Positions 1 to 10,797 of a DNA stretch of 64,000 bases are shown here, in pieces; positions within the stretch are counted from its first letter, which is position 1; the number at the start of each line of letters is the position of its first letter. The notes under the pieces are model-generated. The model did not search any database. It saw only the letters and a list, made by a program, of their open reading frames with translations, and had not been told where the DNA came from. Origin of the DNA: Mortierella sp. BCC40632 (Eukaryota > Mortierellomycota > Mortierellomycetes > Mortierellales > Mortierellaceae); contig WAEK01000004.1 of the NCBI GenBank assembly GCA_011634665.1, positions 2,299,501 through 2,363,500 of the forward strand, in the 5' to 3' direction. The position numbers and the translations under genes were made by a program.

Positions 1-690
1 CGTCAGATTCTTTCCAAACAATAGTTCAGACGGGGAGAATCGGGTCGCGGCATTCCTTGTGGTCCGGATTGCTAGCAGGACTCGCCATATGTTCTGCGGC
101 CATTGGGTTCGGTCCTCTTCCGTCAATCGCCTCAGGAGGGCTTTCAACGTGCGGTGCATTCTTTCGACTCGTCCGTTCGCTTGGGGTCTGTAGGCAGTCG
201 TCGTTTGGTGGCGTACACCAATCTGTCTAAATAAATCTTGGATAAGTTCACTAGTGAAAATGGAACCACGGTCTGATAAGATACGCGCAGGTACACCAAA
301 GATTGCGATAACATGGTTCATCAGAAAGGACAACAAAGAGTGTGTGTCAGCCTTTTTCGCGGGAACAGCTATCGGCCATCTTGTGTGATAGTCGATCGCG
401 GTAAAGATATATGTCAGTCCGGTAGCCGACGGCGGATAGATTGGACCAACAACATCTACACCAATGACTTGTAAGGGCTCGGTTACGTCGATCGGGTGCA
501 ACTCTTCTGCTCGGGCAGCAAAGTTGGGCGTGGCATGTCTTTGGCAGGTCAAGCAACTCTGGACTACTCTCTTGGTCTGATCCATTAGGCCGTGTCCTGT
601 GTATCGTCGTGTCAGGCTGTTATAGGTCGCTTCAACGCCTTGATGGAACTCATTGTGGACTCGCTTGATCGCATCGACGTCGTTTCGTTC
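1..690 (-). CDS. Integrase of the gypsy element, partial at window edge
   Basis: An open minus-strand frame holds an H2C2 zinc finger (HNEFH ... CLTC, about 655-545) and a retroviral-type integrase core. All three DDE catalytic residues are readable: VIGVDVVGP near 455, RILSDRGS near 275, and NGRVERMHR near 150. The frame is still open at base 1 (RFSPSELLFGKNLT). Unlike gag, protease and RT, no frameshift is visible in this stretch. Anything C-terminal to the core cannot be seen. Confidence 0.85.
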
Positions 691-1099
691 GTGCAGCACT
701 TCTAAGTAATCATCGTTATTCCATTTGTAGAGCATATCGTTGGCACAAAAAAATAAGGAGCTGATCGTCGTCTTATCTTTGCTCTATCCTGTTCAGTGGC
801 TCCTTCAGGGTAGGTTCGGTCTCTCAAATAGTTTCTGATGGTTAGGTAGACGGCATAGTCCATGGAGAAGAGCTCGTCGCAACTGGCGTCGTGCTCCTCG
901 GGTTCTTGATCGATCTGGAATATAGTTGCTGGCTCTTCAGACTCATCCTCAGTGTCGTGTTTGTCATCGTCGGGTACAGTGGTGGTCGTGCATCGGGAAG
1001 CAAAAATCGGCAGGATTGTTCTTTCCCTTAATATGCTTGATATCGAAATCGTATTCTCGCAATCGGAGGGGCCCATCTAGCTAATCGACCAGTTAAAGG

Positions 1100-2173
1100 A
1101 GTGTCTTTAGAAAAAGAGGCTCACGAGGGCTTGGTGATCGGTCAGCACTTCGAACTTTCGGCCAGCCAAGTAGTGTCGGAAGTGATGGACACCCCAGACT
1201 ACAGCTAGGCCTTCCAGATGGGTCGCGGAGTAATTCTTTTCAGCAGTTGTCAGGGTTCTTGATGCGTAGGCGATCACTCGCTCGCCATCTTCGAAGATCT
1301 GGGTCAGGATAAGCGATAACCCTTCACCGGATCCATCAGCTATCAGTCGGAACAGGCGATCCCAATCGGGCGAGGCTAGGACGGGTTCGGAGGTCAGGGA
1401 CTCTTTTCAGTTTATCGAAGGCGGCTTGGGTCTTGTCGTTCCAATACCACTTGACTTGCTTTTTTTTCAGCAACTCGGACAAGGGCTTGCCGACAATCGA
1501 GCAGCGGAGGATGTATTTTCGGAAATAGGAGGCCAGTCCTAGGAACGATCTTACTTCAGGAGCGCTTTTGGGCGTCCGAGTACTGCGGAGGCTCTCAATC
1601 TTAGACCTCTGTGGCCGAATGCCTTTTGCAGAGATGGTTTGACCAAGGTAGTCTAACTCTTCCTTCAGAAAATGACACTTCTTTCGGTTGAGCTTGAACC
1701 TATAACGATCGAGGCGTAAGAAGACAGCACGCAGGTGAGTAAGATGCTCTTCGGGGTTCTTGGAAAAGATCAGGATATCATCGACGTAGACGTGGACAAA
1801 CGGGAGACTTCCCAGGATCTCTTGTACTACTCGTTGGAACGTGCTGGGTGCATTGACAAGTCCAAATGGCATGACGTTGAACTCAAATAAACCTAATCCG
1901 GGTACGCTAAATGCAGTCTTTTTTTCTGTCCGATGGCTCAACGGCTACTTGCCAAAATCCCCAGATGGCGTCTAAACCAGTGTAACAACTGCAGCCAAAG
2001 AAAGAAGCCAAGATGTCGTCACTTCGTGGTAGGGGGAATTGATCTCGTTGGGTCACAGCATTAAGACGGCGGTAGTCAACACAGATGCGGATACTTCCAT
2101 CTTTCTTCTTGACTGGTAGGACGGGGGCTCCCCAAGGTGAGTAGCTTTTGGAGATGATGCCGTTCCTCAGCAT
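1100..2173 (-). pseudogene. Reverse transcriptase and RNase H of the gypsy element (frameshifted)
   Basis: The N-terminal RT part (PWGAPVLPVKKKDGS, RICVDYRRLNAVT) runs from 2173 to about 1930. The palm with FGLVNAPSTFQR and the YVDD catalytic box (bases 1777-1788) is in another frame, 1941-1336, so a frameshift near 1930 splits the domain. RNase H follows at about 1410-1110 in a further frame and retains its acidic residues (IADGSGEG, LEGLAVVW, LTDHQAL). Catalytic residues are conserved, so decay is by indels rather than by many substitutions. Confidence 0.88.
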
Positions 2174-2401
2174 TCGATCGATCTCTTCGTATAGGGGGCG
2201 GTCTTAAAAGCGGCGGGGTACTCGATAGGGTGGAACGTGAATAGGTGCAGCTTCTCCTGTTTTGATGTGGTGCGTGAATCGTATGGGTTTGGTCTGGGTG
2301 AGTTGGTCGATAGATGTGGCGAAAAGATGACTGAACTCATTCAGCAATTCATCAAGTTCGTGCTGGATATCGGGGTGATCAGACTCATGATGTGGTCAAC
2401 G

Positions 2402-2760
2402 TTACTGCGGGTCTGACTTTGCAAATGAATATAAAAAGAACTTTCCCTGCTCGATTGGTATCCAAAGGCGGCGTTGCTGCAAGTCGACGGTGATTTTGTT
2501 CTCACAAAGCCAATTCATTCCTAGAATCAGTTGATGTTCGGGTCGGTCGAAAACGACGGCGTATGTTGGCAGCTGTAGGTGTCGTACGTTGATGGGCAAG
2601 CTTTTGATGGCTCTGTCAGGGGCGTGCCTTTTTCCCATCGGCGGTGACGAGTTGTCGAGTGTGGGTGGTGTCTGGTCGAATCCCAAGAGTTGTTGCCAGT
2701 CCCGAGGTAATGACCGAACACGCGGCTCCAGTGTCAATGACGGCGGTAACCCTCATGTCC
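2402..2760 (-). pseudogene. Retropepsin-like protease region of the gypsy element (frameshifted)
   Basis: The aspartic protease active site DTGA is readable on the minus strand at about 2724-2735 (context AVIDTGAACSVI). The second half, with the flap-side motif HQLILGMNWL, is in a different frame at about 2470-2530. A frameshift therefore separates the catalytic aspartate from the C-terminal half. The enzyme would cleave Gag-Pol. Downstream the pol frame leads into reverse transcriptase. Confidence 0.75.
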
Positions 2761-3082
2761 ATTCAGGGTGACAACCGCTTTTTAGGGAGCAGTAACTATC
2801 CTCTGGCGGCGGGTTGTCTATGAGGTGTATGTCGTGATCTGGATTTCTTTTTAAAAAGATGCATGCAGTCTTGCCTCAAACTGGGGCTGTAATACAACAA
2901 GTGAGCTAACGAGACAGGTACCTTTGTGTCAAAGAGCAGTTCTTGTAGATCCAGGTCCGGTCGGTCTCTCATTAATTCAATGAAAGCGGGTCGACGAGAC
3001 TCAATGCGCGGGTGGTCTTTTTTTTGCTGTTGGGGAGTCTGAGTCGTATCATCGGTTACATCGGGGACAGGTGTTGGCTGTC

Positions 3083-4352
3083 TTAATGGTCGTGAAGGTC
3101 CAGGTGTGGCGGGGCGGTCGGCGGGGTCGGGGTCGTCTGAAGCTGCTGTTGGACCAGGGGTCGGGGTACTTTATCAACATCCATTCGTACTTGGCGTCGT
3201 GTCTGTCGTAGGTCGTGTTCAATTTCCTCACTTTCATTGTTCGGTCTGACAACCTTCTTTCCGTTCCTGTCATAGGGGTTGGTTTTCTGTGCGTGACCCA
3301 CAGCAGACTTGCTGAGAGCAAGCAAGTCCTGCGGGTCCTCAGCGAACAGGTTGGCTTCAAGGGGTGCCTGTCGGTTAGGCGGGGCGTGCGTGTTGACAGG
3401 TGGGTGAGGCTGTCGGTTTCGGCGGGGAAGGGGACACTCGTGGGATCGATGTCCAACTTCTTCGCAATTGAAACATCTTCCTTCGTCGTACAGTCGCTGA
3501 TGGCGGGGGGACATAGTCCTAGGGGCGTAAGCGTTGGCTGATGCGTAGCCTTGTTGTCGGGGGTACTGTTCGGGCGGGGAACGGTGGGTGGTTTCGTTCG
3601 GTCTCTGACCGTGTTGCATTCGGTTCAGGACGTTCGAGTGCTCCATGAGGTTGACGCTCATGGCTTGCACTTGTCGGGGAAAGTGTTTCCAGCTCGGGGT
3701 CGGGGAAACCTCGTGGGCAGTGAATTGATTCCGGCCAAGGGGGTGGTAACGTTCGTGAGCGTTTACAGCGGCGAGTACTTGTCCTTCTTTGCTGGCAAGG
3801 TCGCACATCTTCTCGTAGGTGTCGGGTTCTCCTCGCAATACTACAGCTCTGATCTCAGGCAATAGTGCGGTGGCGAAGAACGTGCGTTGGGCGAAATCGT
3901 CGACGATACAGCCTGCGTTGAAGATTCTGTTCATGTCGACAATGACTTCTTCGACGGTTTGGTCCGATCGTTGGCGGTAAGAACGGGCTTCGACTCCGGC
4001 GGCGGCCATAATCGCATGGGGTGTGGTAGCGGTTGGTGAACTCTTTCTTGAACCCCTCGAACGTGATCCACTTGCCATGGTTGGCTTCATACCATAGCTG
4101 GGCGGTACCTTTCAGATAGACACCGAGGGCGTTGAGCTTGGCTTGACCAACCCAATTATTGCCGCGGGCAATGGCTTCAAAATGACTGAGCCAGGCGATG
4201 GGGTCGTCGTCGGGGCGGTACTCTCGGGGGGTAGCCAGGACTCGTTCACGAAGGTTCGTTGGGCTTGACTGGGCGGGCGCGGCTGGGGTCACGGGCTGGA
4301 TCGTGCTCTCGGAGCCAGACGGCTCGAGCTTGAGGCGGGGTTGAGAAGGCAT
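3083..4352 (-). pseudogene. gag polyprotein of the gypsy element (frameshifted)
   Basis: The reading frame starts at 4352 (MPSQPRLKLEP...) and shows the retrotransposon capsid pattern with AWLSHFEAIARGNNW, LKGTAQLWYEANH and WITFEGFKKEFTNRYHTP. A one-base frameshift near 4020 moves the continuation (AIMAAAGVEARSYRQ...TVEEVIVDMNRIFNAG...) into another frame. A CCHC zinc knuckle, CFNCEEVGHRSHEC, lies near 3475-3435 and would bind RNA in the nucleocapsid part. The protein would form the virus-like particle of the element. Because of the frameshift, no full-length Gag can be made by normal translation. Confidence 0.85.
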
Positions 4353-4521
4353 TTTTTGGGTTTGGGGTACAGAGAAAAGGAGTGTGGGGAAATAAAGATA
4401 TAAGGTGCAAAAAAAAAAAAATAGGGTTTTGATTCAAAAATTTGTGGATGGTCCAAGGACGGGTGCTGCGAATCAGGATTTTGAGTGGAAATCAGAGAGC
4501 TGTCTTTGCGTAGAAGACCCC

Positions 4522-4536
4522 CTGCATAGATCACCA
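4522..4536 (-). other. Candidate tRNA primer-binding site
   Basis: On the minus strand TGGTGATCTATGCAG begins four bases after the CA end of the LTR. TGG complements the CCA end of a tRNA, as expected for a minus-strand primer. The primer tRNA was not identified. Confidence 0.5.
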
Positions 4537-4540
4537 AATC

Positions 4541-4955
4541 TGTAACAAGAAAATCTGGCTACGTGGTCTTAAGATATAGTGTGATTTGAAGGTAGTGGGA
4601 TGGAGAAGGATGGGAAGGTGGGAAGTGTGCAAAAGAGAAGTATTTGTAAGATTTTGATATGGGTTGCTAACCGAGGTTTTTTATTAAGCGAAGCTCTTGG
4701 CTTAAATAGAAGAGGGGGGGTGGACATGGATGGGTCTGGGCTAGGGAGTGTATTGGTTAGGGGAATATCGTGTGGTGCCATGGTCAGGATGTCTTCGGGG
4801 CTATTGGGGTGGTGCGGGGACTGTAGGGGCTAGGGGTTGGGTACCGGGGCGGCGACACTAGACGTGGTCGAGGCTGGCCTAGGTCTGTGTCTAGGATACG
4901 GTGACGTCATGGAGTCGATGCGGCTTACGGACGACACGCACTCGACCTCCCGACA
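4541..4955 (-). repeat. 5' LTR of the Ty3/gypsy element
   Basis: The proposed LTR reads TGTCGGGAGG at its 5' end (4955) and TTGTTACA at its 3' end (4541), so it has the usual TG...CA ends and is about 415 bp. A primer-binding-site candidate starts four bases inside it, and gag follows. The partner LTR is outside the window, so the inner boundary is inferred from the TG/CA ends and the TGG of the primer site only. Confidence 0.7.
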
Positions 4956-4968
4956 TTATCAAGAAGTC

Positions 4969-5042
4969 GTTTGTATGGTGTAGTTGGTTATCACGTCTGT
5001 CTAACACACAGACGGTCCTCGGTTCGAGTCCGAGTACAAACA
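4969..5042 (+). tRNA. tRNA-Val (anticodon AAC)
   Basis: A 74-nt cloverleaf with no intron. The acceptor stem pairs GTTTGTA (4969-4975) with TACAAAC (5035-5041), and the discriminator is A. The anticodon stem TCTGT/ACAGA carries the loop CTAACAC, giving AAC. The T arm is CTCGG-TTCGAGT-CCGAG. The internal A box (TGGTGTAGTTGG, 4976-4987) and B box (GGTTCGAGTCC, 5021-5031) are both present. CCA is not encoded, as in eukaryotes. The gene sits between two unrelated transposons. Confidence 0.95.
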
Positions 5043-5050
5043 CGTCTTTC

Positions 5051-5055
5051 TTTTT
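5051..5055 (+). terminator. RNA polymerase III terminator of tRNA-Val
   Basis: A run of five T starts nine bases after the tRNA 3' end. This is the normal Pol III stop signal. Confidence 0.75.
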
Positions 5056-5091
5056 GCCCTTTGTCAAAAAGTCATCTGCACGGAGACATGC

Positions 5092-5101
5092 TAGCGTTCA
5101 A
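5092..5101 (+). repeat. Target-site duplication, left copy (MULE)
   Basis: TAGCGTTCAA directly precedes the left end of the MULE and is repeated exactly at 12741-12750 after the right end. The match can be stretched to 12 bp because the element ends are G...C. Ten bases fits the 8-11 bp duplications known for Mutator-like elements. Confidence 0.93.
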
Positions 5102-5226
5102 GGACAAAGCTAAACTTCGGGACTCCCGAACGTTAGTTATCGTTCGGGACTGTCATTTTGCCACTTAAAATTCGGGACCCACAACCTCTTAAAATTCGGG
5201 ATTGCGGTCGCTTAAAATTCGGGCTG
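5102..5226 (+). repeat. Left terminal inverted repeat of the MULE
   Basis: It starts GGACAAAGCTAAACTTCGGG and matches the reverse complement of 12617-12740 with one mismatch (C/T at base 4) and one T-run indel. It contains the hairpin TCCCGAACG-N8-CGTTCGGGA and three copies of TTAAAATTCGGG. Further CTTCGGG and AAAATTCGGG copies lie just inside, to about 5262. These repeated boxes are candidate transposase-binding sites (inference). Confidence 0.93.
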
Positions 5227-5550
5227 CCACGTCATAAAAATTCGGGATTGTAAACTTCGGGAGCAATTTACATCTTTCGTGTCTACGTGTTCTTGCTTTC
5301 GTTTTTTTTTTTTTACGCGGGTTTCCTGCGATGCTCTGGCTGTCAGTGCGATGTTGTGCACTCCCAGGGTGATAGTGCAGGTCCCAGGTAACGATTATGG
5401 GCTCTCAAACAAAAAAAGTAACGGACAAACAAAAAAAAAAAAAAAACAAATAAATAAATAAAAAAAAAGATCATCAATCTTTTTGACCTACCACAACCAC
5501 CCGCCCTGTCACATCCACCCGCCTAGCCACAACCACTTCCAAGAAAAAAG

Positions 5551-7156
5551 ATGACCGCTATCGAGATCAACGAGTCTGCCCCTGTTAGGGCTTATGACTA
5601 CCAGAAGCTGTATGGCATGTCAGCAAAGATCTTCTATTCCAAGAAGTGGGCTCCTGGTCGACAGTCGTTCCAAGTGGCTCTGCTTGATTCAACCACTGTC
5701 GATCCTGCCGACGTTATGACAGACACGGCGATAAAGGATGCACCCACCATCCCGGACAACCTCGCAGTCAACAAGGCCTACATGCTACTCGGGGAAACGC
5801 AGAACAGAGCGCACCTCAAGTTCGCTTGCTTTTGGTACTGTCGATGTCGCTGGGCTTGCAGCGTTACAACGCGCCAATCATGCTCTGGACACCATCGAAG
5901 AAATGCAAGCCCTGATTGCTTGGCTCAAGAACAACCAAGAGAACCCTAGAACTGGCAAATTTTGTCGTCAGCTTTTTGGAATTAATCCCCAAAAAAAAAA
6001 ACCCAATGTCGTTCAGGTTCACTTCGTTTTACAAGCATTCCAAGAGCCTCACGATGCACCAAGTTTCATTTTTTCCGCCCAGGTGTGTGGCTCGGAGACG
6101 AGCAGATCGATACCATCCTCCACACCCTGGAAAAAAAAGCACGAGGGTACAAGCAAGTCCAAGTTCCTCATTCTGCCGCTAGAACTAGTACGAGCCCATG
6201 TCGACGCTATTGAGTGCAAGAGATCTGTAACCGTTGCCTGGGAAGAAGATCGCCGCAAGGTTATGCTCGACTTGCAAGACTATGCGGATGCCAACCCGGG
6301 CTGTAGTGCCAAGGCGTTCACAGTTCTAAACACTGTTAACCATTGGGCCGTTTTCGGTTTTGACCTTGCGCTCAAGAGACTTCTTTTCGGTGATTCATTG
6401 GACCGTGGACGCCTCCGCCGTGCGCGCCCAAGCTGGCTCGATGCTGCAAGACACTTGCTTCAATCCTGCTGCATTGGAGATCGACGCATCCGCTCCGAAG
6501 AGTGGAATTTTGAACCGGTTAGATTCCCAGTCTCGCAACAAACCGATAGCAGCTCTTGCGGCATTATAGCGCTTAATGCTATTGAGCACTACGTGCAACC
6601 GTCAGTAGAGCGATGGACACAAAAGCGAAGCGACTTCCATCGACTGAAGTACTTAATGTACGCAACATCAGTCTACCGCCCAGTAAGTTTTTTGCTAGCA
6701 ACCATTCACAAATTCATCCCCCTATGTCTGCAAAAAAATAAAAAAAAAAAAAGTCTCCATACGCCAGATGCTGACACAAAATGGATTCTGTAGGCTACTT
6801 TCATCAAAAAGTACCCCCCCCAGGGAAAAGTCACGCCCAAGAATAAGGACTCGGTCACCGAGGAGTCTCATGAAAAAGAAGAACTTGTCGAGAAGAGCAA
6901 AGTTAAAGGGGAAAAATTAAACACTGGAGAAGAGGCCGCCGAAGAAGAACGCCAAGAGGTGCGTGAGGATGAACTCAGCACTTCCGAAAAGTCGCTTGAA
7001 AAGGAGGAAAGAATAGCCAAGAGTGATAAAGCAAGCGCTGTAGAGGAGACCATCGAAGAGGAACGTCAAGAGACGAATGACGATCGATCAAATCTGACTC
7101 GGAGTATTCCGAGTCAGAACATGGCAACACAGAGACGCATGATAATTCTCGCGAAG
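5551..7156 (+). pseudogene. Ulp1/SENP-type C48 cysteine peptidase region of the MULE gene
   Basis: The frame opens at 5551 (MTAIEINESAPVRAYDYQ). The peptidase N-terminal signature VWLGDEQIDTILHTLEKK lies near 6083-6140, in another frame. The catalytic part is intact: His in TVNHWAVFGFD, Asp in LLFGDSLD, and Gln/Cys in SQQTDSSSCGIIALNAIEHY. Frameshifts lie near 5825 and 6140-6175. A GT-AG intron at 6683-6793 keeps phase 0. It leads into an acidic Glu/Lys-rich linker and a second phase-0 intron (7157-7317), which joins in frame to the FAR1-like region. Ulp1 enzymes remove SUMO-like modifiers; the substrate here is unknown. It could be a separate gene, but no stop separates it from the transposase. 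Confidence 0.8.
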
Positions 7157-7185
7157 GTAGGCACTGTTTTTTTTTTTTCGCGTTT

Positions 7186-7224
<39 letters not shown>

Positions 7225-7317
7225 AGAAAGCTCAGGGCCAATGATCGACAGGACAACAGAGCATGTTAGTCTTAGTTCAAAGCTTCTTACCTTCAACTGA
7301 TCTCTTCCACAAAATAG

Positions 7318-10282
7318 GACGGAATAAATGGTGACGAGGAGTATCCGTGGATAAACGATCAGTTCGTTGACATTGACCATGCTCTTAAAGTCATTGGTGA
7401 ATGGGCACTCAAGCGAGGCAACATACTTCGCAAAGGGAGCTCTAAGAGGTCTTTAAATTACAGTATGTCGACTTCTGGTACTCGCTGCAGGGGTGTGGAT
7501 CAATTGCCGTGGACTAATGCAACCTCTTGCTCCCTTCTCTCCAGGGCAACTTGAATGTTCTAGGGCAGGGAAATGTGCTCCTGCGAAGGCTATCGACCCC
7601 AGAAAGCGACGCGACAGAGGATCCGAACGATGTGGTTGCAAGTTTATGATCCAGCTGGTTCACGAAGGCTCGTTCACAGGGCCACTCTCTGTTGACAAGG
7701 TCAGGACTCCCCTGACGCCAGGCCAGAGGATGATGGCCATTGCCATCCTTCGGATCGACAAGCAAACGATCACAGCCGACAGGCACGGGCACTGAACGAT
7801 GACCACAAAGATGAGATTCGGCGAAATGCAACTAACAAAGCAGGCATGGCTGCAACCATGAATGCTCTCAAAAAGAACTTTTTCCTGACAAAGTTTTCGA
7901 TCGCAAAAGGGTTCAATACGTGTACAGAAATGCTTGTGATGAGATATTGGATCAGGTTCGAACTCAAGCTGGGCTCAACGAGGCTCAAGCCGTCCTTGAA
8001 CTGTTACCGCAAAGCGGCGGCAAGATGGTGCGTGGTATGTCGCATGGGATCATGATAACGAGAACCGACTAACCCGGCTCTTCTGGATGAGTCCTTCACA
8101 GAGACTATTGTACCGAAGGTATGTGTTAGCAGTGTATCAGTACCGGGTTCTCATCGAACATTCGACACCGTGCTAGAGCCATGTAAAAATTTTCGAATCG
8201 AATATTCGACGAGAAACAATTATTTCAGTACCAATAGAGCATTTTACATTTTGCAAAGACGGAATCTAATACGTTCATAATTCATCACACATACACACAC
8301 TCAAGATACTACGATGTTGTTTGGAATGACAGCACCTTCAATTCAAACCGGTTCAGGTTCTACCTTAACGCTACCGTCGTCGTTGACTGTGATGGCAAAA
8401 CCCGCCTAACAGCTGTTGCTTTAATCCAGCAAGAAACGACTGAGAGCTATACTTGGATCCTCGAACACCTCATTATTGCAGGCACAACCAACGCCCAACG
8501 GTTATCATGGTCGACGAAGCTAGAGCTATGGAAGCCGCCATTTTGTCAGAGTTGCCTCGATACTACTTCTCATCAATTGCCTCTGGCATATTGAAGAGAA
8601 TCTCAAGAAACATTGTCCAAGGGCTCGGCGACCAGAAGTGATGAAGATGTTCAGGAGAGCGCTAGCAAGTATTACTCCTGACGAGTTTCAAGGTGCATGG
8701 GACCTTTTGAAGAACCTGGCTGGAAGCAGTGGCCAACTTAAGGATCACCTCAAGAGGCTTCTCGAGAGACGCAAGAACTGGGCACGCGCTTTTGTGGGTT
8801 ACCACTTTACAGCCGGCGCCAAGACTACACAGAGGGTGGAGAAGATGCACGACCTCGTGAAAAAGACCTTGATACTAGATCCTCATTAGACCAGTGTCTT
8901 GCTGCGGCTGTCGAACGTGAACACAGTGAGTTCCTCAGGCGTGAGACGCTCCTGTACAAAAAGGAGTATTATCCCAAGGCTACACTCCAAACACGCTGCT
9001 GAAGAATTTAAGGCAGTAGTTGATGAGAACTTTGAGTTCCTCGGAGATTTTGCCTGCTTCTCAATGATGGACGAGATCGCACTGTCCTACTTCTATGATG
9101 CGCGAGTTACTGATCTTGAAAGTCTTGAGGTAACGATTGGACATTTAATCTCAAAATCAAAAATGAGTACCATTCTGGAGTCTAAAAAGTCTAACTTTTT
9201 TTTATTTTTTTATTTTTTATTTTTTTTTTTTTTTTTTTTAAAAAAAAAGGATCGTCCAGTTGAGCTAGAGGAGCACAAGAAAGGTAGTACTGACAGTGAA
9301 ATCACTGGGAACAGCGACAATGATGACAACAGTCTTGACAGCAGCGACAACGATGACAACAGTCTTGACAGCAGAGACAACGATAACAGCAGTCTTGACA
9401 GCAGCGACAATGATGAGAGCAGCCTTTACAACAACGACAATGATGGCAGCAGTCTTAAAAGCAACGGCAGTGATGACGGCAGTCTTGACACCAGCGGCAA
9501 GAACAAAGACGATGGAGGCGCCAACTGCAACAAGAATAACGATTGCGAGAGCGATGAGGAAGATCATGGAGCATGTGACAAGTCCTCTCAACAGCTCCGT
9601 GAGCATGCACAGAGGGTTATCCTAGCTACTCTAGGCAGAGATAATGTCACGTCTGCCTATCATGTTGAGTGGCGCAAGAAAAGTCGACAGCAGCTCCTCT
9701 TCCTTTTGAAAGATGGGAGCTACTTCTGTTGCTGTCTGCGCCTTCAGAAGGTTGGGATTGTCTGTCGCCACTTTTTTCAAGGTCATGAGAGAGACTCCTG
9801 AGGCGAGGTACCATGTCAGTCTTCTTCCTCAGAGGTGGTTTAAGGAGGATATGCAGAGTGACTCGATCGACCACCTCAGAGACCGCTCGTTTATCGGTTA
9901 TGATGACGAGCAAGGCGATAGAGAGGATGCTGGGGAACCAGGCGCCAACTTTATGCAATGTCTGGAAAATATTTCGCCGACAAAGATCCAGGATATCTCA
10001 ATGAGAAACCTGGAGCAAGTCAAGGATGAAAGCAGGCGCCATTTATTGAAGCGCCAGGCCAACGCATTCATAGACGGAATAGACACGGTGTCTGCGGGTG
10101 ATTCTGAGATGGTCTCCGGGTGGATTTCTGGGTTGGAAGACAAGTACGATGCACACAAGCGCGGTGTCGTGCCTGTGAAAGACCCAAAAATTGCTACACC
10201 CAAAGTAGGAGGTCGGCCACGCTCTAAGAGACTTAAGTCAGTGTATGAGGTCCAGAGCGAACGGGCAGCCAGAAAAAAATAG
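7318..10282 (+). pseudogene. MULE transposase: FAR1-like finger, DDE core, SWIM finger, AT-hook tail
   Basis: The exon at 7318 (ALKVIGEWALKRGN) splices at 7463-7544 into NYRQLECSRAGKC...CGCKFMIQLVHEG. A HCHP segment follows in a shifted frame, giving the FAR1/WRKY-GCM1 pattern. The catalytic core shows RLFWMSPSQRLLYRR, intron 8118-8305, then YYDVVWNDSTFNSNRF (first D), TVIMVDEARAMEAAI (second D), CLWHIEENL, and TTQRVEKMHDLVK (E). Intron 9130-9249 precedes an Asp/Asn/Ser repeat linker (9290-9560). A SWIM finger (CCCLRLQKVGIVCRH) and a basic GGRPRSKR tail follow, with the stop at 10280-10282. Frameshifts near 7720, 7875, 8025, 8495, 8572, 8880 and 8995 inactivate it. All three catalytic acids are kept. 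Confidence 0.88.
9296..9490 (+). repeat. 30-bp tandem repeats encoding a Asp-Asn-Ser linker
   Basis: Six to seven imperfect 30-bp units (GACAACAGTCTTGACAGCAG core) sit inside the transposase reading frame. They encode SLDSSDNDDN-type decapeptides between the DDE core and the SWIM finger. Copy-number change would keep the frame. Confidence 0.85.
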
Positions 10283-10667
10283 AAGAGATAGTCCTGATCA
10301 AGAAGCTTAAGTCCTGTTCTTTTGTCCTGCCCTTGCCCTCTGTTGTGGATCACAACATTTTTCTTGGCTAAGTCGATAAATAGGAACCAAAATAGAGAGC
10401 CAGATGAGACGTGGGACGTCTGCAGCGAGAGCTGCAGACAGGACCATTTTTATTCCCCTGGCGGGCGAAGAAGGGCCAGTATAAATACTGGCCTAGCCCC
10501 CTTGAATAAACTACACACCAATCTCACCGACTTCTCTGACCCTACCCTCAAAATATATCACCCTCAATCAAAGACACGGCTAGTCTTGTTAATCCACATA
10601 ATTCTCTCTCTCTCTTGTCGAAGATAACTTTTAATAAAAGAACTTATTGTCTCGTAACGTATCACTA

Positions 10668-10711
<44 letters not shown>

Positions 10712-10797
10712 TTCGATGATGGGTCCAGCTTTCCACGCTGCTTCTTCACTCTAGACACGCACGGGCCGCCCCTTCCCAGACCTTTTACGTTCTTGGC
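10283..10797. other. MULE internal non-coding segment with TATA-like site and poly-T
   Basis: No gene was recognised. GTATAAATACTGG at about 10489-10501, followed by ACTACACACC, looks like a core promoter, and AATAAAAG at 10632 looks like a poly-A signal. A 38-base T run covers about 10671-10708. The stretch 10341-10664 has LTR-like features (TG...CA, TATA, AATAAA), but no target duplication was found, so it is not called an LTR. Confidence 0.4.

Larger units (their letters stand above)
1..4955 (-). mobile_element. Ty3/gypsy LTR retrotransposon, 5' part, decayed; 3' end beyond window
   Basis: On the minus strand the order is 5' LTR, primer site, gag with a CCHC knuckle, retropepsin, reverse transcriptase, RNase H, H2C2 finger and integrase. 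RT before integrase is the Ty3/gypsy order. The integrase runs off the window at base 1, so the 3' LTR and any chromodomain are not visible. Frameshifts in gag (near 4020), in the protease (near 2650-2720) and in RT (near 1930) mean this copy cannot make its own proteins. The outer LTR end at 4955 lies 13 bp from the 5' end of a tRNA-Val gene, as for Ty3 elements that target Pol III start sites. Confidence 0.9.

Noticed and set aside
10341..10664. Possible solo LTR inside the MULE (TGTTGTGGATCACAAC... with TATA and AATAAA)
   Set aside because: No matching 4-6 bp target duplication at the edges, and the 3' end is unclear. The TATA and poly-A-like sites alone do not prove an LTR.
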